The translations under genes were made by a program, and so were the position numbers. Shown here one piece after another: positions 43,003-49,659 of a stretch of 56,130 nt of DNA (position 1 is its first letter; the number at the start of each line of letters is the position of its first letter). Source of the DNA: a virus; IMG/VR virus record IMGVR_UViG_3300037333_000141, positions 1-56,130 of that record. The stretch is one strand, 5' to 3'. The notes under the pieces are model-generated. The model was given only the letters and a program-made list of their open reading frames with translations. It had not been told where the DNA came from and ran no database searches.

Positions 43003-43041
43003 TTACTTAAATCTCTTACCACAAACTATAAATTCTTTCAT
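43003..43041 (-). pseudogene. 12-codon remnant of a YopX-family gene
   Basis: ATG (43039-43041) to TAA (43003-43005) encodes MKEFIVCGKRFK. The YopX-family gene at 42001 begins MNEFVVWDKRFK; the two 36-base stretches agree at about 29 positions. The copy has its own SD AAGGAA and overlaps the upstream stop (ATGA). It looks like a decayed duplicate, or a leader peptide made from one. Confidence 0.6.
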
Positions 43042-43274
43042 CTAAGTTCCTTATAAATCATAACCCCAACTGAGATAGGTCTTTCAAAGTGTTTCTCTAT
43101 GAAGTCTTGCACCTCATCGCTATCTAGGTTTGTATCGTAAGTAAACATTAGCTTACCGCCTGATATTTTCACATCCTCACACTCTTCGTGTACTCCGTCT
43201 TGTGGGTTTCTGATTGTTACATCTATTCCGTCATCCCAGCTGTAAAGCGAGTCTTCGTCTAGTAGAAATTTCAT
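43038..43274 (-). CDS. 78-aa acidic early protein
   Basis: A 78-residue protein beginning MKFLLDEDSLYSWDDG, with SD AAGGAT before the ATG at 43272-43274. An earlier frame start at 43322 would add a hydrophobic stretch and is less likely. The rest (DGVHEECEDVKISGGKLMF) is acidic and beta-rich. Function unknown. Confidence 0.6.
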   Translation of the reverse strand: MKFLLDEDSLYSWDDGIDVTIRNPQDGVHEECEDVKISGGKLMFTYDTNLDSDEVQDFIEKHFERPISVGVMIYKELR

Positions 43275-43372
43275 TTTCAAATCCTTATCACTTATCGTTA
43301 AGAGAAGTATAAACAAAAACATCTTAACAACTTCTTAAAAATGTAATAAAAACATCTTAATTATAAAAGTGC

Positions 43373-43825
43373 TCATTTATAAAATTCATCTATCTCTTTT
43401 TTTATGTTCAGTTTAAAACCGAGATTTTTATTTATTTCTATGTGTTTTCTTCTACAATACTTCAAAAATTCAACTTCTTTTTTTGTTAATTTTATATCAA
43501 ATACTTTTACATTTGCACTCATTAAATCCGATACCATAAACTGAGTCCATCCACCAACTGAACGACCAAATTGTTTATGTAACTCTTTTGCTAAATGGTA
43601 AGGACGATGTGTTAGTGTATAGTAGTGATAAAAATCCTGCATATACCGCTTCTGTTTAATTTTAAACTCTTCTAGTCTTTGTATGTAATGTTCATCAACA
43701 AGCACAACACTTTGAGACTTTTCTTGTATAAATATATGAGATGGTAAAGTTCCACGCTTTTTCATTATAGAAATACTTGAACGTGATATTCCTCTTTTCT
43801 CGCATAGTTCTGCTATTGTTATCAT
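43373..43825 (-). CDS. HTH DNA-binding protein
   Basis: A 150-residue protein whose first 25 residues, MITIAELCEKRGISRSSISI, then MKKRGTLPSHIF, look like an AlpA/MerR-type winged HTH start. The middle is rich in Tyr and His, and the end is basic and helical (KYCRRKHIEINKNLG). It probably regulates early genes, judged from the HTH and its place near the start of the operon. Confidence 0.65.
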   Translation of the reverse strand: MITIAELCEKRGISRSSISIMKKRGTLPSHIFIQEKSQSVVLVDEHYIQRLEEFKIKQKRYMQDFYHYYTLTHRPYHLAKELHKQFGRSVGGWTQFMVSDLMSANVKVFDIKLTKKEVEFLKYCRRKHIEINKNLGFKLNIKKEIDEFYK

Positions 43826-43906
43826 GTTATTCTGCTAATTCCTTTAATAATTTAAGTCTAAATTTTTTCATTATTTATGATATGTGTTTTTTTTGTTCTA
43901 TGATGT

Positions 43907-44143
43907 TCACTTTCCTGTATCTTTATAGTTGTAGTTACTTGCTCTCATGATTTCTGATTTAACTATTGAGTATTTACCAAACTCGTCAAATATCTTGTTT
44001 ATAAAGTTTTTAAGAGCTATTTTTGTATATGCGACATTTTCAAAAGTTTTTAAAATTTCATTTTCTCTTGTTACTTCAATTCTACAAAAGTCGAAATCTA
44101 TTCCGTTTTCCGTTTTATATATTTTTATTTTTACATGACTCAT
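43907..44143 (-). CDS. Unknown 78-aa early protein
   Basis: A 78-residue protein, MSHVKIKIYKTENGIDFDF, with a beta hairpin then helices (VAYTKIALKNFINKIFDEFG). SD AAAGG lies 7 bases before the ATG. It shares no recognised family. The bases downstream to 43826 hold only a possible 14-codon frame. Confidence 0.6.
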   Translation of the reverse strand: MSHVKIKIYKTENGIDFDFCRIEVTRENEILKTFENVAYTKIALKNFINKIFDEFGKYSIVKSEIMRASNYNYKDTGK

Positions 44144-44152
44144 ATTGAACCT

Positions 44153-44242
44153 TTAAAATCTTTTATTTTCGTTGTTCGTATCTTTTGTGAAAGTGTTGTT
44201 GTACTTGTTGTATTCGCAAGTGTATTCCTTTGTTTTTGTCAT
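44153..44242 (-). CDS. 29-residue early peptide
   Basis: A short frame with SD AGGAG 7 bases before the ATG (44240-44242). The peptide is MTKTKEYTCEYNKYNNTFTK, then a polar end NNENKRF. It fits between two genes with normal operon spacing. Function unknown. Confidence 0.5.
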   Translation of the reverse strand: MTKTKEYTCEYNKYNNTFTKDTNNENKRF

Positions 44243-44244
44243 AT

Positions 44245-44790
44245 CTATCTCCTATTTATTCTAAGTTTATCAGTAACACCACCGAGTGCATTTTGTCCAC
44301 CAAACTTTAAAGCACTCATAAACGCATCTAATTGCACTTTTGAGTCTTGGTAATGGTTTATCTCACTAATGAGTCTCTTTGCATCTCTGTATGGTGCTAC
44401 TGCGTTAAATACTGATATATCCTCTTGGCTTATAGATTGGCTGAGTATTATTTTGTTTATTAACTCACTAAACTGTATTTTCATTCGTTGTGAGTCTTCA
44501 AAGATTTTGCTATTTAGTGCTTCGGCTAAAGCTATTAATCTTTTGGCTTCTACTTCAATGTGATTTACTTCTACTGCAGATGGTTTAAATTGCTCTGCTA
44601 CTTTCGCTATTCTGTCCATTCCATTTAGGTATTGGTGTTGTGTTCCAAATAGTGATGTCATAAAGTTTTTATAGTCTAGCGGTTTAATTTCTTTCGTGAA
44701 CTCTTGAACAGTGGCTACGATAAAAGGAGACTGTTCTATTTTTAGTGAAATCATTATGCTACGTATAAATTCTTCTCTCATTTTATCCAT
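44245..44790 (-). CDS. Helical protein after initiator, possible helicase loader
   Basis: A 181-residue helical protein that overlaps the replication-initiator gene by 8 bases. In lambdoid phages this slot is held by P-type helicase loaders. The sequence (FTKEIKPLDYKNFMTSLFG; NHIEVEAKRLIALAEALNSK) lacks a Walker A, so a DnaC-like ATPase is excluded. A loader of another type or a structural partner of the initiator is possible. Confidence 0.5.
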   Translation of the reverse strand: MDKMREEFIRSIMISLKIEQSPFIVATVQEFTKEIKPLDYKNFMTSLFGTQHQYLNGMDRIAKVAEQFKPSAVEVNHIEVEAKRLIALAEALNSKIFEDSQRMKIQFSELINKIILSQSISQEDISVFNAVAPYRDAKRLISEINHYQDSKVQLDAFMSALKFGGQNALGGVTDKLRINRR

Positions 44791-45613
44791 TTAGTAATCC
44801 TACTTGCTCTTGGTTTTCGCGTTCTTCCATTGCATCAATTACATCAAACACATTCATTCCAAAATTAGAAGTTTGTGAAATTACATCAACTTGTTGTGGT
44901 GTTATCTCGTCTTCCCATCTTCTACCATTCAACCAAGTGCTAGGGTGTGGTATATACTTACCTCTCTCTTTCATCCAATCCTCTGTCTGCTTAAATGTTT
45001 CAAGTGTTCCGATAAGCTCATTCGTCTGAGGAAGTTCTTTATAAATCTTAATAAAAATCTTCTTTGCATTTTGTTTAGCTTTTTTTATAGGGTAGTGACT
45101 CCAAAACAATTCAAAGTCTTGTTCTGCATTTGAGACTATCTCTACATTTTGTTTTGTTTGTTTATTTTCTTTAAAAGTATCATTAGTACTAGTATTAGAA
45201 TTAGTATTATTATATGTCGGATTTATTTCCGAGTTTTTTTCGGATTTATTTCCGAGTTTGCTCGGATTTATTTCCGAGTTATCATCACTTTCGGATTTAT
45301 TTCCGACATAGTAACTTCTACCTTTTTTTGTTAGTTTCACTAGGTCTTTTTTGCCTTGTTTTATATAGTCAATCAAGCCTAGCTCTACTAAGCTTTTAAG
45401 GTGTCTGTATGCAGTATCAGGCTTAATATTTAGTAATGGTATCTCTTCTATAATCTTTGTTCGTGAGACCCAATAAAACACTTCTGAATTATCTATAATA
45501 GGTTCTGCCCAGCTAGAAGCTTCTCCAATAAGATGTAAAATTAATACTTGATTAACATTTTTAATCCCTAATTCTATTGCTTGTTTTTGATTTATTTGTA
45601 GTGTGTATCTCAC
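44783..45613 (-). CDS. O-like replication initiator with embedded origin
   Basis: A 276-residue protein. Residues about 50-110 form a winged helix (NIKPDTAYRHLKSLVELGLI). A polar linker holding GNKSE and SEINP repeats follows. The C-terminal part, ELFWSHYPIKKAKQNAK to HPSTWLNGRRWEDE, resembles the tail of many phage replication proteins. Four iterons lie within the linker-coding DNA, as in lambda O. The GTG start overlaps the upstream stop (TGTGA). The protein should bind the iterons and recruit the host replisome. Confidence 0.78.
   Translation of the reverse strand: MRYTLQINQKQAIELGIKNVNQVLILHLIGEASSWAEPIIDNSEVFYWVSRTKIIEEIPLLNIKPDTAYRHLKSLVELGLIDYIKQGKKDLVKLTKKGRSYYVGNKSESDDNSEINPSKLGNKSEKNSEINPTYNNTNSNTSTNDTFKENKQTKQNVEIVSNAEQDFELFWSHYPIKKAKQNAKKIFIKIYKELPQTNELIGTLETFKQTEDWMKERGKYIPHPSTWLNGRRWEDEITPQQVDVISQTSNFGMNVFDVIDAMEERENQEQVGLLNG
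45217..45306. repeat. Four origin iterons in the initiator gene
   Basis: TCGGATTTATTTCCGA occurs exactly at 45217-45232, 45240-45255, 45262-45277 and 45291-45306. The starts are 23, 22 and 29 bases apart, near two helical turns. Each copy is a near-palindrome (TCGGA...TCCGA). The 35 bases before the first copy (45182-45216) are almost pure AT and could be the unwinding element. In the gene the same 16-mer is read in two frames, so the DNA, not the peptide, is conserved. Confidence 0.85.
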
Positions 45614-45969
45614 ATCATAACCTTTAGATTGTATGCAGGGTATATAGGCTCTATCGTTTCAGATGCCCATTCTGACTCTAAACCTACAACGATTTCAGTA
45701 GGTAGCTTTTCTTTATGTTTTAGTAACTCATTAACAATACAATATTCTATATATTCTACATCGCCGTGTTGTTGAGCAATATCAGTAAGAATCGATAGTT
45801 TTAGCTTATCTATATCAATAATCTTTATAAGTACATCATTAGTTACCATAAGTTCTTTTGCATAAGTTTCTAACTCTTGTTTTTTCCATTGAGAAAAAGA
45901 TACATCGTTCAGCAAAGAGCTTAATATTTCACTTGTTTTTTTTAGGGTGATTACCGCATTTATTTGCAT
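45610..45969 (-). CDS. First gene of leftward early operon
   Basis: A 119-residue protein starting MQINAVITLKKTSEIL at the ATG 45967-45969, with SD AAAAGGAAC. It is helical with no recognised motif. It overlaps the initiator gene at the GTGA junction. Being first behind the long leader it may be an early regulator; that is inference. Confidence 0.65.
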   Translation of the reverse strand: MQINAVITLKKTSEILSSLLNDVSFSQWKKQELETYAKELMVTNDVLIKIIDIDKLKLSILTDIAQQHGDVEYIEYCIVNELLKHKEKLPTEIVVGLESEWASETIEPIYPAYNLKVMM

Positions 45970-46019
45970 ATTTGTTCCTTTTGCATTTAACAATAATAAA
46001 TTTTAAGAGTGGGGAGAAT

Positions 46020-46101
46020 GCGCAACCAACTGCCCGTTTATCTCTTATATCAATTCAATCGGTAAAGAGTGCCAAGTGACACCCTAAACAGTCAGTTGCG
46101 C
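46020..46101. ncRNA. Multi-stem structure before early operon
   Basis: GCGCAAC (46020-46026) pairs with GTTGCGC (46095-46101). Inside are CTCTT/AAGAG (46042-46046/46065-46069) and TGAC/GTCA around 46077-46094. This gives a three-way layout of 82 bases. It lacks tRNA T-loop and anticodon features. It ends about 50 bases before the first start codon and may control translation or transcription. Confidence 0.4.
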
Positions 46102-46161
46102 TGATATAAAAGATTTGCTCTTTTTACGTGAGTATTATACCCACATAAAACTTAATAACTT

Positions 46162-46323
46162 CTACACCATATCAGCAATAGTTAAATTGCGAATAAACTC
46201 TAATCCGTCTTCAAACTTAGATAAAGGAAGAGCAGAATATCTAGTAAGGTAAAACTTTTTGTAGAAGACTGACCATACTTTTCTATGAAGATTTAAAATA
46301 AGGGCTTTATCATCATTCCCCAC
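46162..46323 (-). CDS. Possible fragment of antirepressor C-terminus
   Basis: A 53-codon frame from a GTG (46321-46323) to TAG (46162-46164). The peptide DDKALILNLHRKVWSVFYKK, then LPLSKFEDGLEFIRN, resembles the C-terminal domain of P22-type antirepressors. There is no clear SD. Just upstream, in another frame, is an ATG-started MDCNMKICTKCGE that stops at once; loss of one G in GGGG would join the two. It is either a tiny gene or a damaged one. Confidence 0.35.
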   Translation of the reverse strand: MGNDDKALILNLHRKVWSVFYKKFYLTRYSALPLSKFEDGLEFIRNLTIADMV

Positions 46324-46383
46324 ACTTTGTGCATATCTTCATATTGCAATCCATTGACCGAAAATTAAGTAAATCTGATTATT

Positions 46384-46485
46384 GAGGGTCGAAGTCCATA
46401 ATCAGCTTATGTTAATAAGTTTATTCACTCTAGCCAAAGCCCTTACAAAGGTGTAACGGCTAAAGCTCCTAGAACTTCGACCCTC
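46384..46485. ncRNA. 11-bp stem with competing inner pairings
   Basis: GAGGGTCGAAG (46384-46394) and CTTCGACCCTC (46475-46485) form a perfect GC-rich stem, rare in this AT-rich DNA. Within and beside it CTAGCC (46430-46435) can pair with GGCTA (46458-46462) or with GGCTAG (46487-46492), but not both. Such mutually exclusive pairing is typical of attenuators and riboswitch-like RNAs. Confidence 0.5.
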
Positions 46486-46506
46486 TGGCTAGAATAAACA
46501 TTCAAG

Positions 46507-46553
46507 AAAGAACAGTAGACGAGGTGCTTGAGAAACCTTTTGTTCTGTTCTTT
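46507..46553 (-). ncRNA. Stem-loop at 5' end of early leader
   Basis: AAAGAACAG (46507-46515) pairs with CTGTTCTTT (46545-46553), 9 bp perfect with a 29-base loop, beginning about 30 bases after the predicted start. Its loop and flanks share the ordered words CAAAAG, TTT, AAGCA and ATGTTTAGTA with the stem-loop at 4620-4658 in the other leader. Confidence 0.5.
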
Positions 46554-46590
46554 ACTAAACATTTAACTCTTTAAATAAAGATATACCGAA

Positions 46591-46605
46591 ATTATACCAA
46601 AAAAA
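46591..46605 (-). promoter_or_regulatory. Leftward early promoter
   Basis: Seven T (46599-46605 on the minus strand) run into GG and TATAAT (46591-46596). The core matches the promoter at 4704-4720. It would transcribe the long leader and the initiator operon. A divergent promoter lies about 60 bases away. Confidence 0.6.
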
Positions 46606-46657
46606 CATTAAACAAAACTTTGTGATGTTTACAAGAACTTTTTAAGATTACTAAAGC

Positions 46658-46663
46658 TATAAT
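46658..46663 (+). promoter_or_regulatory. -10 box of rightward operon
   Basis: TATAAT on the plus strand lies 27 bases before the ATG at 46690, preceded by TTTTTAAGATTACTAAAGC. There is no good -35, as is common for this promoter type. It would start the rightward operon ending at RusA. Confidence 0.55.
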
Positions 46664-46689
46664 TATACATATCAAAAAAAGGTTTAAGA

Positions 46690-46878
46690 ATGAGCGATTG
46701 TATAAAAGATTTGTTGCACGATGGGAAGATGAGAGATGATATTGAGTATTGTATAGAGTTTTTAGAGTTAAGTAGTAATTCTACTTTAAAATATTTTCTA
46801 TATTGTATTGATGTTATAAATGGATATGGTCACGATATGGATTTAAAAGATTTAATTGAATATATCGAAATTGATTAG
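46690..46878 (+). CDS. 62-aa first gene of rightward operon
   Basis: A 62-residue acidic helical protein (MSDCIKDLLHDGKMRDDIEY) with SD AAAGG. It is followed after 2 bases by an HNH gene. Being first after the promoter it is probably early. No family recognised. Confidence 0.65.
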   Translation: MSDCIKDLLHDGKMRDDIEYCIEFLELSSNSTLKYFLYCIDVINGYGHDMDLKDLIEYIEID

Positions 46879-46880
46879 TT

Positions 46881-47315
46881 ATGTATAATGTGAAAGATGG
46901 AAGATTGAAGCCAAAGAAAATTTCAATGTTTGGGAAAAAAAGAACTAAATTAAAAAGCAAATCTGATGAAAATAAAAACAGATTAAGAGATAAACCAACT
47001 TCAAAAAATAAAAAGTCTATATCTAATGAAGACAAGGAATATTTGGAGTGGTTGCAAACTCAAAGTTATTGCTGTTTTGTTTGTGGCGAAAGAAATGGAA
47101 TTGAATGGCATCATGTAAAATTAAATTCAAGCGATAAAAAAAATCATAAACGTTTAATACCTCTTTGTGGTGTTGAGCATCATAGATTAGGAAACATAAG
47201 CCCTCACGGAAATCCTAAACGATGGAGAGAGCATTTCTCTATGAGGCTACAAGAGAATTACGCAGATAATATTTACGAAACATATCTTAATATAAAAAAA
47301 GGTATAACAATATGA
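46881..47315 (+). CDS. HNH protein, Ref/DUF968-like
   Basis: A 144-residue protein with a very basic N-terminal 50 residues. The HNH/zinc core is CCFVCGERNGIEWHHVK, then KRLIPLCGVEHHRLGNIS and PHGNPKRWREHF. This resembles P1 Ref, a RecA-dependent nuclease, and DUF968 proteins of phage recombination regions. It would cut DNA at recombination intermediates. The gene overlaps the next by 4 bases. Confidence 0.72.
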   Translation: MYNVKDGRLKPKKISMFGKKRTKLKSKSDENKNRLRDKPTSKNKKSISNEDKEYLEWLQTQSYCCFVCGERNGIEWHHVKLNSSDKKNHKRLIPLCGVEHHRLGNISPHGNPKRWREHFSMRLQENYADNIYETYLNIKKGITI

Positions 47316-47536
47316 ATAAGGCTTATATTGTTATTTTAGCTATTTCTATAAATGTTTTTGCATATAGCGAATATAGCACAAAAGGAAGTAACGTATTCAG
47401 AACATATAAAAAGAATTGTATTGATAATGTTTTTTATATTTCAGGAAAGAGAGTTTTATCTGTTTGGATTAATCCAAAAACTTTGAAGCCTAGCAACTGT
47501 AAACAAGTAATTAGAAAAAATGGAGAAAAAAAATGA
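47312..47536 (+). CDS. Small exported protein
   Basis: A 74-residue protein with a signal peptide, MNKAYIVILAISINVFA, and a likely cleavage after VFA. The mature part is short, basic and has two cysteines (KNCIDNVF; SNCKQVI) that could form a disulfide in the periplasm. A periplasmic role such as superinfection exclusion is possible. It overlaps both neighbours by 4 bases. Confidence 0.7.
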   Translation: MNKAYIVILAISINVFAYSEYSTKGSNVFRTYKKNCIDNVFYISGKRVLSVWINPKTLKPSNCKQVIRKNGEKK

Positions 47537-48276
47537 ATTATGATATAAAACAAATTGAGCCAATGAAAGAGAACACACGTGAGGAACTAGATAGATACCT
47601 TGCTGATGTTAGTGGTGTTGTACGTGATACAACTATTAAGAATCCAAACAAGTTGACTAATAGATTACTTAAAGAGAGTTATGGTGACAAAGCCTCATCT
47701 GTTTTTCATTTCGTACCTGTTACTATGGACGCTCAAAGTGTACTAAAGATATTAGAAACTCGTGATATGTTTCAATACTTTGGATTCTTTAAAGAGGGTA
47801 AGTATTATACAAATATGAGAGAGTTGTTAATGTGGGGTGCTTCAGTAGATGAAGCTATTGTGAATGTTGATTTTACCCATTATAAAGCTTTTACTGCACT
47901 TGTTCCAAATTTTGTATATGCTCAAATTAGAACTCATACACAGGTAAACTTTCTACAACAAAGTAACAGATATGTTAGTGTAGATTATGGGTACTTTATG
48001 CCTGATGAAGTTGATATGAGTCAGGTGGAATGGGTAGGTGTTGTTGATTATAGTAATCCATTAGGTTTAGTTAACTTTATGAAAAAATCAGGTGTAAAGC
48101 GTACTGAAATCTTTAACAGAGGTAAAGACTCTTTACAAATACGTCCATTCAGCATAGGTTTAAACACTTTAAATCCACACTCTGCTGAACACTTTTTCAA
48201 CCAACGTGCAAAAGACTTACACACTCAAGAAGAGACTCGTGAGTTTGCTACAGCTCTAATGCAGGAGGTTTATTAA
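47533..48276 (+). CDS. ThyX-like protein with altered RHR motif
   Basis: A 247-residue protein of the FAD-dependent thymidylate synthase type. YAQIRTHTQVNFLQQSNRYV corresponds to the ThyX signature RHRx7S...RY, but both arginines of RHR are Thr here (THT-x7-S). The closing HSAEHFFNQRAKDLHTQEET matches the ThyX segment FF..R....AQ.E.R. ThyX makes dTMP using folate, flavin and NADPH. The altered motif could change substrate or cofactor use. dUTPase in the early operon would supply dUMP. Confidence 0.65.
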   Translation: MNYDIKQIEPMKENTREELDRYLADVSGVVRDTTIKNPNKLTNRLLKESYGDKASSVFHFVPVTMDAQSVLKILETRDMFQYFGFFKEGKYYTNMRELLMWGASVDEAIVNVDFTHYKAFTALVPNFVYAQIRTHTQVNFLQQSNRYVSVDYGYFMPDEVDMSQVEWVGVVDYSNPLGLVNFMKKSGVKRTEIFNRGKDSLQIRPFSIGLNTLNPHSAEHFFNQRAKDLHTQEETREFATALMQEVY

Positions 48277-48277
48277 G

Positions 48278-48478
48278 ATGGTAGGTAAAGCGTTTGAGCA
48301 TAAAGATGGTGGCTTATATACAGTGCTTCAGGAAATACTTGTAGATGCCGTGAATGGCGAATTTGGAAAAGTTAAATGTGTTTGGTACTGCGAAAAAGGT
48401 CGTGAGTTAGATGGTGAAGTGTGGATAAGAACTGTATCACATTTCAATAATAGTTTCAAGGAGATAATAGATGGATAG
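48278..48478 (+). CDS. DUF1653-like small protein
   Basis: A 66-residue protein. FEHKDGGLYTVLQEILVDA, then KCVWYCEKGRELDGEVWIR and a final F, follows the layout of DUF1653 proteins (short beta-barrel-like, common in bacteria and phages, function unknown). SD AGGAGG precedes the start. It overlaps the next gene by 8 bases. Confidence 0.6.
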   Translation: MVGKAFEHKDGGLYTVLQEILVDAVNGEFGKVKCVWYCEKGRELDGEVWIRTVSHFNNSFKEIIDG

Positions 48479-48668
48479 TTGTAATCAGTTAGGGTATATA
48501 CTGTTAATAATCACCTTGATCGCTACATCATATCTAAGCTATAAAGATGGTGGTAAGAGTTTCTTTTTTGGTGATTTAACAGAGATTGAAAAAGACAGAA
48601 GAGAGTTACAAGGATTAGAACTTAAATTAAAGTTGAAAGAAGTTAAGGAGAAATTAGATGTCAAATAA
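48471..48668 (+). CDS. Small single-helix membrane protein
   Basis: A 65-residue protein with one membrane segment near residues 7-24 (GYILLIITLIATSYLS) and a charged coiled-coil tail (KDRRELQGLELKLKLKEVKE). This layout recalls spanin-like or membrane-anchored phage proteins. Its end carries the first copy of a 17-bp direct repeat. Confidence 0.6.
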   Translation: MDSCNQLGYILLIITLIATSYLSYKDGGKSFFFGDLTEIEKDRRELQGLELKLKLKEVKEKLDVK

Positions 48669-48852
48669 TATTATGTGTTTTTTCATTAAGCTTATATTAT
48701 TTTCGTACCTAACATATCTTATTGTAATGATAACTGTTTCTGCACCTATAGGATTTTTATTTTATGGATTATATGGTTTAAAAGAAGCTTTTATAGATGA
48801 AAAATCTTTATCATACTCAACTTACAAACAGCAAAAAGGAGAAATTAGATGT
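48645..48852 (+). repeat. 17-bp direct repeat flanking a membrane gene
   Basis: AAGGAGAAATTAGATGT occurs at 48645-48661 and 48836-48852, 191 bases apart. Each copy contains an SD and an ATG. The first copy ends one gene (EKLDVK) and starts another; the second does the same for a frame that stops after 11 codons. Confidence 0.75.
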
Positions 48853-48855
48853 TAA
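48658..48855 (+). CDS. Small membrane protein between direct repeats
   Basis: A 65-residue protein with one long or two short membrane segments (FFIKLILFSYLTYLIVMITV; IGFLFYGLYGL). Its start and end lie in two copies of AAGGAGAAATTAGATGT (48645-48661, 48836-48852), suggesting that it arrived by insertion or duplication. Function unknown. Confidence 0.6.
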   Translation: MSNNIMCFFIKLILFSYLTYLIVMITVSAPIGFLFYGLYGLKEAFIDEKSLSYSTYKQQKGEIRC

Positions 48856-48981
48856 ACAGAAAAAAGATATATAACACTCAGTAATTGGAGTAGTTTAAAA
48901 ATGAGAGAAAAGATAAACACACTCATGCGAATACAGTTAACTTCATAAAAGAACTGATTGAAATAGTGGAGGAATAAGAGT
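48856..48981 (+). pseudogene. Degenerate stretch with broken short frames
   Basis: After the second 17-bp repeat only short frames occur: an 11-codon frame from the repeat's ATG (48850), then a 15-codon one from 48901. In another frame a stretch reads ERKDKHTHANTVNFIKELIE to a stop near 48975 with no start. The area looks like the remains of one or two small genes. It ends in the GGAGG SD of the next gene. Confidence 0.4.
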
Positions 48982-49284
48982 TTGCATTTTATAGCATTAG
49001 CGATATTATTTTTTTATATTGCCTGTGCTTTTATTGATACTTTTAAACTTTTAAAGAGCTATAAAAAAAGCAATTTAAGAGTTTATTATCTATCTAAGCA
49101 TTGGAGAAAAATACGTAAAGAAGTTTTAGTAAGAGATGATTATAGATGTCAAATTTGCAACAGTAATAAAGAGTTGCAAGTACACCATCTTCACTATGAG
49201 AACAACTTAGAGAACACTAAGCATTACCAGTTAATAACAGTATGTTCAAAGTGTCATAAACAGTTACACAAAAAGAGGAAGTAG
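48982..49284 (+). CDS. Membrane-anchored HNH endonuclease
   Basis: A 100-residue protein starting at TTG with SD GGAGG 8 bases upstream. Residues about 2-22 form a membrane segment (FIALAILFFYIACAFID). The HNH core follows: VRDDYRCQICNSNKELQVHH, then LITVCSKCHKQLH. An HNH nuclease with an N-terminal membrane anchor is unusual and could act on incoming DNA at the membrane. An internal start would remove the anchor, but no SD favours one. Confidence 0.7.
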   Translation: MHFIALAILFFYIACAFIDTFKLLKSYKKSNLRVYYLSKHWRKIRKEVLVRDDYRCQICNSNKELQVHHLHYENNLENTKHYQLITVCSKCHKQLHKKRK

Positions 49285-49659
49285 ATGAGTAAAATACAAT
49301 TCATATTAACCAATATAAAACCTACCCCACTGAATAAATTACATATTCCAATCATAAGGAATGGAAAGCCGACAAAAATACTATCTAGTGAGGCAAGACA
49401 ACAAAAAAAACTTATTCAAATGGAAGCTATAAGACAAAATAAAACTGATGTCTTACAAGGACATATCACTTTCTATATGGATATATTAGTTAAAAAAATA
49501 AAGTCGCCTGACATAGACGCTCTTTTAAAACAGTTGTTAGATGCTTTTGAGGGAATTTATTACAAAAACGACAAGCAAATAGTTGATTTAAGAGTGCGCA
49601 AGCACTTTAACAGTGGTAAAGATGAGATAGTAATAGAGATTAAAGAAATTTCTATTTAA
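49285..49659 (+). CDS. rusA: RusA-type Holliday junction resolvase
   Basis: A 124-residue RusA homologue. The catalytic region is KSPDIDALLKQLLDAFEG, then YYKNDKQIVDLRVRKHF, with the conserved acidic residues and lysine. RusA resolves four-way junctions made by phage recombination, matching the RecT/exonuclease/SSB set and preparing DNA for packaging. It directly follows the HNH gene and converges with the baseplate spike gene, overlapping it by 8 bases. Confidence 0.88.
   Translation: MSKIQFILTNIKPTPLNKLHIPIIRNGKPTKILSSEARQQKKLIQMEAIRQNKTDVLQGHITFYMDILVKKIKSPDIDALLKQLLDAFEGIYYKNDKQIVDLRVRKHFNSGKDEIVIEIKEISI

Larger units (their letters stand above)
45970..46605 (-). promoter_or_regulatory. 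Long structured leader of early operon
   Basis: A promoter at 46591-46605 faces left, so the early operon has a leader of about 600 bases. In transcription order it carries stem-loop 46507-46553, an 11-bp stem 46384-46394/46475-46485 with competing inner pairings, a possible small gene at 46162-46323, and a 7-bp stem 46020-46026/46095-46101 enclosing smaller hairpins. The promoter-proximal part matches the leader at 4620-4720. No large gene is present on either strand. Confidence 0.6.

Noticed and set aside
44245-44790. DnaC-type helicase loader
   Set aside because: No Walker A or B motif in the 181-residue protein; only a general position-based loader role is kept.
45217-45306. CRISPR-like spaced repeats
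   Set aside because: Repeats are 16 bp with gaps of only 6-13 bases and lie inside a coding gene; they fit origin iterons, not a CRISPR array.
46020-46101. tRNA-like shape with a 7-bp outer stem
   Set aside because: No TTCRA T-loop, no anticodon arm of normal geometry and no CCA-compatible end; kept only as a structured leader element.
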